Assembly (NCBI GenBank): GCA_031264645.1
Contig: JAISDR010000220.1
Location: forward strand, 1 to 5,390
Direction: 5' to 3'
DNA length: 5,390 nt
Source of the DNA: Prevotellaceae bacterium
GTDB lineage: Bacteria; Bacteroidota; Bacteroidia; Bacteroidales; UBA932
The notes beneath the pieces were generated by a model. That model worked only from the letters and a program-made list of their open reading frames with translations, was not told where the DNA came from and did no database searches. Positions 1-5,390 of this stretch are shown piece after piece (position 1 is the first letter of the stretch; each line of letters starts with the position of its first letter). The position numbers and the translations under genes are program-made.

Positions 1-836
1 CGGTGGTCTGCCTGGCGGAACAGGATTCGGGTAAGGTGCGGGACAGCGATTCCGATAAAGCCGATGGGACCGCAAAAGGCTGTAGCTGTTCCCGTCAGTA
101 TGCTTGTTCCCAGAAAAACCATGTTTCGCGAACGCTGTATATTGACGCCCATACTTTTGGCATAGTTTTCGCCCAGCAGAAGCGCATTAAGCGGTTTGAT
201 GGAATACACCGATATTATTATGCCTGCAAGCAAGGCGCCTGCCATCACCGGAAGCTTGTCCGACGACGCCGAGCCAAGACTGCCCATAGTCCATATAACG
301 TACGCCTTTACTCCGGAGCTGGCGCTGAAATACTGCAGGATGCTTATTATCGCAGACATGCCGCTGCCAAACATCACTCCGAGTATCAGTACCGACATCA
401 CGTCCTTTATCCGGGATGATACTATCAGTATGAGAATCAGCACTGTTGACGATCCGGCTAAAGCGGCGGCATAAGTTCCCAAATCGCGCAGGGATTCCAC
501 AATGGCAAAGGACGAAGCGCCCATGATGAACAGCGCGACCCCCAAACCGGCGCCGGAACTGACCCCGAGCACATAAGGATCGGCTAAGGGATTCCTGAAA
601 ATCGTCTGCATCTGCAAGCCCGAAACCGAGAGCGCTACTCCCGTAAAGACAGCTACACAGGCTTTTGGAAGCCTGAACCGGTACAGGATTTTCGATGCGT
701 TCACCTCTTTCCCGAAAAGCGAATCGATAATCTCCTTCAATGAAATATCGACGGAACCGACTGCCAGATCCGTAAGAAACAGGACTGCCAGCAGACAGGC
801 AAGCAGTGTAAAAAACAGGGAGTTATATCTGTGCAT
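1..836 (-). CDS. FecCD/BtuC-family ABC transporter permease (iron-siderophore, heme or cobalamin uptake), 3' end cut by window edge
   Basis: This is the inner-membrane permease subunit of a type II ABC importer. The family moves siderophore-iron, heme or vitamin B12 handed over by a binding protein and works as a dimer with an ATPase such as FecE/BtuD. Translation from ATG at 836 stays open to base 1 (278 codons); family members are usually 330-350 aa, so the last one or two helices lie outside. Visible family hallmarks are RFRLPKA at about residues 53-59, the GLQMQTIFRNPLADPYVLGV signature at 73-92 followed by SSGAGLGVAL, ILGVMFG at 151-157, WTMGSLGS at 182-189, LLLGENYAKSMGVN at 219-232, and the ATPase-contacting GPIGFIGIAVPHLTR at 256-270. 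Hydrophobic helices fall near 7-26, 59-78, 89-107, 122-141, 147-170, 195-212 and 239-254. The start lies four bases after the tamB stop, and no Shine-Dalgarno is visible, only purine-rich sequence. Family assignment is firm; the substrate cannot be decided from the permease alone. Confidence 0.95.
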   Translation of the reverse strand, partial: MHRYNSLFFTLLACLLAVLFLTDLAVGSVDISLKEIIDSLFGKEVNASKILYRFRLPKACVAVFTGVALSVSGLQMQTIFRNPLADPYVLGVSSGAGLGVALFIMGASSFAIVESLRDLGTYAAALAGSSTVLILILIVSSRIKDVMSVLILGVMFGSGMSAIISILQYFSASSGVKAYVIWTMGSLGSASSDKLPVMAGALLAGIIISVYSIKPLNALLLGENYAKSMGVNIQRSRNMVFLGTSILTGTATAFCGPIGFIGIAVPHLTRILFRQADH

Positions 837-840
837 CCGT
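837..840 (-). other. Four-base tamB-permease junction, likely translationally coupled
   Basis: Only ACGG (minus strand) separates the TAA of tamB at 841-843 from the ATG of the permease at 836. The last tamB codons (AAG AAT AAG AAA AAG AAA) make an A-rich purine stretch upstream of that ATG, which could help ribosome loading in a phylum that relies little on Shine-Dalgarno pairing. No terminator hairpin and no TAnnTTTG match were seen in the last 120 bases of tamB, so co-transcription is the simplest reading. Confidence 0.7.
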
Positions 841-3800
841 TTATTTCTTTTTCTTATTCTTGCGGCGGAATATGTCGATAAATTTGTCAAACTGAGAGCG
901 GTATGAGAGGCCTATTCCATTTCTGTTGCTTTCCATATCGTCGGAAAAATAGTCCCGCGATTTCGAAAATACCTTAAACCTTGTATTTTCATTTTTTCCC
1001 AGCAAGACTTCCATTTCTATATCGCCAACGAAACTCCTGTTGGAAGTTGTTGAATTGCTCGCGCTTCCGTTGAGGATTACCCTGTCGAAAAGCTGAGCGC
1101 TCACGTCGATGCCAAAACCGGAACCGGAACTGTTGTATGCGTTTGCATTATAATCGACATTGACGTCCAGGGGAATGGGCAGGTTGAACATGGATATCAG
1201 GCTGCTTAACTGTCCCGACAGCAGTTCCGAAGCGTTGAACATCGATGAAATAGTTCCCAAATCCTGGCTGGCGAAATTCTGTTCGGGCAAAAAAGACTTG
1301 AATACCAGCAGGGCAAGAAACTGTCGCGTCATTTTTTCGTCCGTATTGACCAGATTCGCAAACTGCGCCTTTTTTTCAGGGTCAATATTGAGAATATCCA
1401 CATTGAATTTCAGGTTTGGATGCGTCATTCTTCCGGTTATAAGTATCTGACATTCCACCGGATAATTTCTCAGGCTGTCACCCGGGAAAAGAGCAGACAG
1501 AGAGACGCGTTCCTTATACGAAGCCGTAACATTCAGTTCGGCATTTTCGATGTCTCCGTTGAAATGTATCCGGCTGCCCTTGTTTATTGAAAATCTGCGG
1601 GATACGATGCTGAAATTCGGGAGAGTAAAATTATACTCGCCTTCTTCAATCGAGTAATCTCCTGTGATGCTGAACAGTTCCACCGAAGGGTCGACGTCGA
1701 TTTTGAGATTTCCACTGCCTTTGGCTTTGAGGATATCGCTTACTTTCGGGTCGATAAGTATCTGTATTTCAGAATTGGGAGTTACGGCAAGGTCAAACTT
1801 GAGTTTCATGTTCGATTTTTCAGGAGACAGCATTTCGGAAACTTCCTTCTGCTCTTTCTGCTGCTCCGTATCGACCGCATTATCGGTAAACGAAAGAAAA
1901 TCATATTCCTTGGCTTGAGAAACAGAGGACAGCGGGATATATAAAGTTGAATTTGAGCTTGTTTCGGCAGTTATTAAAAAATTAAGCAAATCGGGGGTTC
2001 CCATTAAATTGACAACTCCCGAAGTGTATGCAGTTCCGTAGAATAAGGGATTATCGTTGCTTTTTGTATTCAGGCACAGGAAATTCCGGACATTCGCATT
2101 CGCCTCAAATTCTATGTTCTTAAAATAATCGTGCGTCAAATTCATTGTAAGGGTTCCGGTATTTCCGGCGACGTCCTTTATTTGACCGTTATAGATGCTT
2201 ATTTTTGAGCCTGTTATGTCAATATCGGAATTGACGGTATAGTGAGTTTGAAGGTAATTGACCGTCAAGCCCGCATTGTTCAGGCTCAAATTTCCTGATA
2301 TGTCGGGATTTGCAGTCGTTCCACGGATTTTAACCGTCCCGTTAATCATTCCGCTTATATCGGATAAAATTTCATCTACAAGCGGCTCGATGATATTAAT
2401 TTTAAGACTTTTGACGTCGATGTCCGCATAAATTTCCCCGGATATCGGATCGATATGCCCGAATATCGAAGTGTATAAATTTCTGCCGTATGAAGTGCGG
2501 TATGTAACTTCTATGCGCTGCCTGTCGTTGTTCCACATGCTGCCCACAATTATGTTGCCTATGGTATCGCTGTTGACAACCAGCGTATCTATCTGTATTG
2601 AAGAGATTATCATTGGCGTGCCATATAATCCGCACAGCTCGATTTCGCCCGATATTTTTCCTCCCAGACGGTATCCCGACGGCGATATGTACTGGTTGAT
2701 TCCCCTCAGCCTGTAGTTTGTCAGGGATATCTTCAGCGAATCGTTTGGGTTTTGCGAAACTGCTCCCGAAATTTCGACTTTCTGCCCTCTCTGGTTGATA
2801 TTAAAACCGTCTATATCAAACCTGTCGTCCTCGATTTTTACAAGCGTACGCTCCAAATTCCATTTTTGACCGAAAAAGATTATGTCCGATTCATTCATGC
2901 TTATGCTGGTCAGGAGCTTGCCCGTCGATTTGTGGTCTTTGGCAAACTGTGTGACAAAGGAAAGATTCGCTCTCGAATCGTTTACCGAATCGGCAAACGA
3001 CAGGGAGGTCAATATTTTATCGTGAGACACGGAATTGTCAAGATTGAAATTGTTAAGCGTTATCAGCGGATTGTCAAAATTGCCCGACAGATTTATATCC
3101 AGCGAATCGGAATCGTTGTTACACAGGAGTTTCAAGTTGGAAACCTGATTGTTGCCGTAGGATATCTTATCGGAAGTCAGGCTTAGATTGAGTTTGGAGC
3201 ATGTGTCGATTTTAGCAGTCAGTTCAGTCCCTTTTTCGAGGTACAGGTCCGGAATAAGAATCCTTGTAACGCCTTTTGTTTCTTTAATATGCGCTTCAAA
3301 GTCGTAGTCAAATTCCGGCTTGACGGGATTCTGCCCGGTTTTGTTCGGAAACAGTTCCGGAATGTACGACTGCGCGATATATTGCAGCTGTTCGACAAAG
3401 CTTCCCAAGTCATTCTGTCCGAAATATTTGGCGTCCATAAAACCTGACTTTAATTCGAGATAATTTTTGTTTTCCCTGTTGTATGAGGACAATACGATTT
3501 TTCCCAAATCAATTTTACCCTGATTGTCATGATAAAACAGACTGTCCACAGTCAGTTCGCCGGTATAGTCCAAAATGCTTGACGCCTTGAAGTTTGCCTT
3601 GATGTTTGCATCGACAATGGCAACCGTATCCCTTTGATTGAGTTTCAGTTTTGCCAAATCGACGTGTTTCAGGCCTGCGTCAAAATTAAACACGGAAGCG
3701 CCGTCCTGTCCCGCCAAATCAATGTTCCCGTTAAAGTCAAGGTCGAGATTCGGTTCGGATATTTTTACCGTTCCGTCAAAAGACTGGTTTAGAAGGCGTC

Positions 3801-5334
3801 CCTCAAGCTCGATATTGTGATACCTGTAATCATTAAATTCCAGTAACGAGACAGTTCCCTTGCCAAAAATATCATTCTTCCCGCTTTTTATTGCCCCGTT
3901 CACCATTACGTTGAAACCTGCCTGCCCGAGTATAGAAGAATGAGCTAACTCTCCCACATTGAAGCCTGTCGTGGCAAGTTCGCCCTTGAACCTGGTCGAG
4001 TTTTCCCGATTGTTGAACAGAATATCCATCTCCAAATCGCCCAGGTCGCTTTTCAGGTATCCGTACGAAACGAAGTCGTTTACAAATCCCGTATAAGTTC
4101 CATTAAAATGCACATTTCCAAATGTCTTCAAAATTTCTGCGCCTTCAAACTTTCTGCCCGTAAAGCCTTCGACAATGGCTGTAACATTGTCGGGACGGGT
4201 ATCCAGATGTTTCAAATCGACAAAAATCATTGTGTTTTCGATGTCCGGCAAGCCGAATATGCTGAAACGTCCTTCGATATACGTATTGTCGAGTGTTTCC
4301 ATTGCGAAATCGTCGCTCCGCAAATCGGCGATATGCCCTGTAACCTGCCCGTTAAAATTCGCTGTTACAGGTATTTTGTTAAGTATGGGCGCGAAATATC
4401 CCAGCGTGGCAAAATCTATGCGCGAATTATAAATATCGACCACAAACTTTACCTTGTTGACAAAATCGCTAAATTCCCTGCCCCCGTTGTACAGCAAACT
4501 CAGGTTCCTCATCCTGACGTCCGAAAAATCGTCTATAAGCCTGAACTCTCTGAATGTAATTTCCTTACCGAAACGAATAATGCCGGTATCCGCTATCATT
4601 CGCCGTACATTAAGCCCCGAACGTTCCCTGAACGAAAAGTCGTTAACCCTGAAAGTCAGCGTATCGTTTTTAATGGAAATCCTGTCGGCGTCAAGGTTTA
4701 CATCCGATACCGACATGTTTTTGTAAATAATCCCTTCCGGCTGCTCTTCTGTCGAAGGAGCGTCGTTCAGATGCATGACATATCTGAAATTTTTCAATTC
4801 CAGGGATTTAGTGGTGATTCGAAATGCGCTTTCCGAACTTTCATCTTCGTTTTCGTCATCATCGTCGTCATCATCGTTGTCGTCCCGATCCGGATTTTTC
4901 AACTTTCTAATGAGTTTGGTGATATTTGTGCCTGTGGAATCGCTTCTCAGACAAAATATTCCGTCGCTCAATCTCAGTTTGTTCAATGTAAGAGGTCGTC
5001 CGTTCAGCGGCAAATTACCGATTAGAGCGTCCAGGCGGGAAACGTACATCAGCGTGTCCCTGTTGGTATCTTCGACATATATCCCGTTGAGCCGTACCCT
5101 GTTGAAAAAAGTAATATTGACAGACTTAATCCTTATGTTCGTATGCAACTGCTCCGAAAGCTTGTCGGATATTTTCCCGACTATAAATGTCTGTACAAAT
5201 GGCATGCTGACAACTATCGGAGGTAAAAGTACTATAATCAATAATATAACAAGAACCAGAGAAATAATGCGCTTCCACTTTTTTTTCTCCGGCTTAATCT
5301 TTTTCTGTATATTTTCTATCCCGTTCTCCCGCAT
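841..5334 (-). CDS. tamB: TamB-family translocation/assembly module protein (AsmA-like, DUF490), Bacteroidota type
   Basis: This is a large, inner-membrane-anchored periplasmic protein. TamB/AsmA-like proteins form a long hydrophobic beta-groove that bridges the periplasm; in Proteobacteria TamB pairs with outer-membrane TamA, and in Bacteroidota with the lipoprotein TamL, for outer-membrane assembly or phospholipid transport. From ATG 5334 the product is 1497 aa, normal for the phylum. Seen in order: a basic cluster (11-22, KKIKPEKKKWKR), one uncleaved transmembrane anchor (about 23-43), an AsmA-like N-terminal segment (about 43-105, with NITFFNRVRLNGIYVED), an Asp-rich insert (147-169), then about 900 residues of alternating polar/hydrophobic beta-strands. 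Next come a conserved Bacteroidota-style block near C1087 (FLCLNTKSNDNPLFYGTAY), the C-terminal TamB domain from about 1168, RQFLALLVF (1337-1345), GIGLSYR (1473-1479) and a lysine-rich tail ending at TAA 841-843. The frame is intact. ATG 5352 is an alternative in-frame start adding six residues. The family call is strong; the role in this organism is inferred. Confidence 0.95.
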   Translation of the reverse strand: MRENGIENIQKKIKPEKKKWKRIISLVLVILLIIVLLPPIVVSMPFVQTFIVGKISDKLSEQLHTNIRIKSVNITFFNRVRLNGIYVEDTNRDTLMYVSRLDALIGNLPLNGRPLTLNKLRLSDGIFCLRSDSTGTNITKLIRKLKNPDRDDNDDDDDDDENEDESSESAFRITTKSLELKNFRYVMHLNDAPSTEEQPEGIIYKNMSVSDVNLDADRISIKNDTLTFRVNDFSFRERSGLNVRRMIADTGIIRFGKEITFREFRLIDDFSDVRMRNLSLLYNGGREFSDFVNKVKFVVDIYNSRIDFATLGYFAPILNKIPVTANFNGQVTGHIADLRSDDFAMETLDNTYIEGRFSIFGLPDIENTMIFVDLKHLDTRPDNVTAIVEGFTGRKFEGAEILKTFGNVHFNGTYTGFVNDFVSYGYLKSDLGDLEMDILFNNRENSTRFKGELATTGFNVGELAHSSILGQAGFNVMVNGAIKSGKNDIFGKGTVSLLEFNDYRYHNIELEGRLLNQSFDGTVKISEPNLDLDFNGNIDLAGQDGASVFNFDAGLKHVDLAKLKLNQRDTVAIVDANIKANFKASSILDYTGELTVDSLFYHDNQGKIDLGKIVLSSYNRENKNYLELKSGFMDAKYFGQNDLGSFVEQLQYIAQSYIPELFPNKTGQNPVKPEFDYDFEAHIKETKGVTRILIPDLYLEKGTELTAKIDTCSKLNLSLTSDKISYGNNQVSNLKLLCNNDSDSLDINLSGNFDNPLITLNNFNLDNSVSHDKILTSLSFADSVNDSRANLSFVTQFAKDHKSTGKLLTSISMNESDIIFFGQKWNLERTLVKIEDDRFDIDGFNINQRGQKVEISGAVSQNPNDSLKISLTNYRLRGINQYISPSGYRLGGKISGEIELCGLYGTPMIISSIQIDTLVVNSDTIGNIIVGSMWNNDRQRIEVTYRTSYGRNLYTSIFGHIDPISGEIYADIDVKSLKINIIEPLVDEILSDISGMINGTVKIRGTTANPDISGNLSLNNAGLTVNYLQTHYTVNSDIDITGSKISIYNGQIKDVAGNTGTLTMNLTHDYFKNIEFEANANVRNFLCLNTKSNDNPLFYGTAYTSGVVNLMGTPDLLNFLITAETSSNSTLYIPLSSVSQAKEYDFLSFTDNAVDTEQQKEQKEVSEMLSPEKSNMKLKFDLAVTPNSEIQILIDPKVSDILKAKGSGNLKIDVDPSVELFSITGDYSIEEGEYNFTLPNFSIVSRRFSINKGSRIHFNGDIENAELNVTASYKERVSLSALFPGDSLRNYPVECQILITGRMTHPNLKFNVDILNIDPEKKAQFANLVNTDEKMTRQFLALLVFKSFLPEQNFASQDLGTISSMFNASELLSGQLSSLISMFNLPIPLDVNVDYNANAYNSSGSGFGIDVSAQLFDRVILNGSASNSTTSNRSFVGDIEMEVLLGKNENTRFKVFSKSRDYFSDDMESNRNGIGLSYRSQFDKFIDIFRRKNKKKK
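4828..4896 (-). other. Aspartate/glutamate-rich low-complexity insert within tamB
   Basis: This stretch encodes residues 147-169 of the TamB-like protein, including seven consecutive aspartates (154-160; bases 4855-4875) and then a Glu/Asp/Ser mixture. It falls between the AsmA-like N-terminal segment and the first long beta-strand run, so it is probably a flexible, strongly negative periplasmic linker. The seven Asp codons are a mixture of GAT and GAC, so the DNA is an imperfect trinucleotide repeat and not a uniform one. Confidence 0.85.
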
Positions 5335-5340
5335 TTCCTT
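5332..5340 (-). promoter_or_regulatory. Purine-rich AAGGAA directly before the chosen tamB start
   Basis: Reading the minus strand, AAGGAA (5340-5335) abuts the ATG at 5334-5332. It resembles a Shine-Dalgarno core but is much closer to the start than the usual 5-9 bases, so it is only weak support. It matters because the tamB start is ambiguous: ATG 5352 has no such sequence and sits at the predicted transcription start, whereas ATG 5334 lies inside any transcript made from the candidate promoter. Confidence 0.35.
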
Positions 5341-5354
5341 ATAAAAATTCATGC

Positions 5355-5384
5355 CAAAAGTACACAAAAATCATAAACCCCAAA
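5355..5384 (-). promoter_or_regulatory. Candidate Bacteroidota sigma-ABfr promoter for the tamB-permease operon
   Basis: On the minus strand, TTTG (5384-5381) is followed after 18 bp by TACTTTTG (5362-5355). The second element is an exact match to the -7 consensus TAnnTTTG of the Bacteroidota primary sigma factor, and the first matches the -33 TTTG element. The spacing of 18 is at the short end of the usual range. By analogy with mapped Bacteroides promoters, transcription should begin about 3-6 bases past the box, near 5349-5352, leaving a 5' leader of about 15-18 bases before ATG 5334. The -33 TTTG is at the end of a T-run, so that half is weak evidence by itself. Confidence 0.6.
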
Positions 5385-5390
5385 AAAATC

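Noticed and set aside
3..474. Plus-strand open frames of 138 and 92 codons near the left edge
   Set aside because: The minus-strand frame here carries clear FecCD/BtuC signatures, so these are antisense shadows of the permease.
2402..2635. A short minus-strand open frame in another frame of tamB (also one at 3219-3413)
   Set aside because: The in-frame tamB reading is continuous across both stretches; these are out-of-frame shadows with low-complexity, unrecognisable products.
2752..3186. A 144-codon plus-strand open frame
   Set aside because: It is antisense to the beta-rich middle of tamB, with no start signal and no recognisable product.
4108..5025. A 305-codon open frame on the plus strand
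   Set aside because: It lies fully inside tamB on the opposite strand. The tamB translation is family-consistent throughout, while this frame gives a Cys/His/Arg-rich product with no recognisable domain. Codon bias of the real gene explains the lack of stops.
4775..5344. A 189-codon plus-strand open frame with serine runs and hydrophobic segments
   Set aside because: It is the mirror of the N-terminal part of tamB: the serine run is the antisense of the Asp-rich tract, and the hydrophobic end is the antisense of the anchor and basic region.
5365..5367. TTG as the tamB start codon
   Set aside because: It sits two codons after an in-frame stop and upstream of the predicted -7 promoter box, so it would not be in the transcript. 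Two in-frame ATG codons lie downstream at 5352 and 5334.
5353..5390. A divergent promoter or gene start reading rightward
   Set aside because: The plus strand here is A-rich, but I found no TTTG or TAnnTTTG elements in that orientation and no coding start before the window ends. A divergent neighbour may lie beyond the edge.
1..5390. CRISPR array, tRNA, insertion sequence, inverted-repeat element or defence system
   Set aside because: Nearly all bases are accounted for by two ordinary coding frames. I saw no spaced direct repeats, no cloverleaf, no transposase motifs and no terminal repeats by eye.

Overview
The window looks like a piece of a Bacteroidales/Bacteroidota chromosome. The evidence is a very large TamB-family protein with the sequence style typical of that phylum, a TAnnTTTG-type promoter box just upstream of it, and little use of Shine-Dalgarno sequences. 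Coding is entirely on the minus strand and almost gap-free. The annotation comes from reading translations by eye; no database search was run.

Layout, in the direction of transcription (right to left): a 56-base leader at 5335-5390 holds a good Bacteroidota promoter match (TTTG, 18 bp, TACTTTTG). It is followed by a complete tamB-like gene (about 5334 to 841, about 1497 aa), encoding an inner-membrane-anchored, periplasm-spanning protein of the AsmA/TamB type. Four bases after its stop codon, a FecCD/BtuC-family ABC transporter permease begins (836 down to base 1). It is cut by the window edge after 278 codons, probably 50-70 residues short of its end. No terminator or internal promoter was seen at the junction, so the two genes probably share a transcript.

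Functionally, both genes concern the cell envelope. The TamB-like protein is expected to help carry lipid to, or assemble proteins in, the outer membrane. The permease would import a metal chelate or corrinoid (siderophore-iron, heme or cobalamin) across the inner membrane, powered by an ATPase that should be encoded beyond the left edge. Nothing shows that the two act in one pathway; the link is positional.

No tRNA, rRNA, CRISPR array, insertion sequence, integrase, toxin-antitoxin or defence gene was found, and I do not see a previously undescribed system here. The points that merit a second look are modest: the choice of tamB start relative to the promoter, an aspartate-rich insert near the N-terminus of TamB, the tight tamB-permease junction, and a change in base composition between the two genes.
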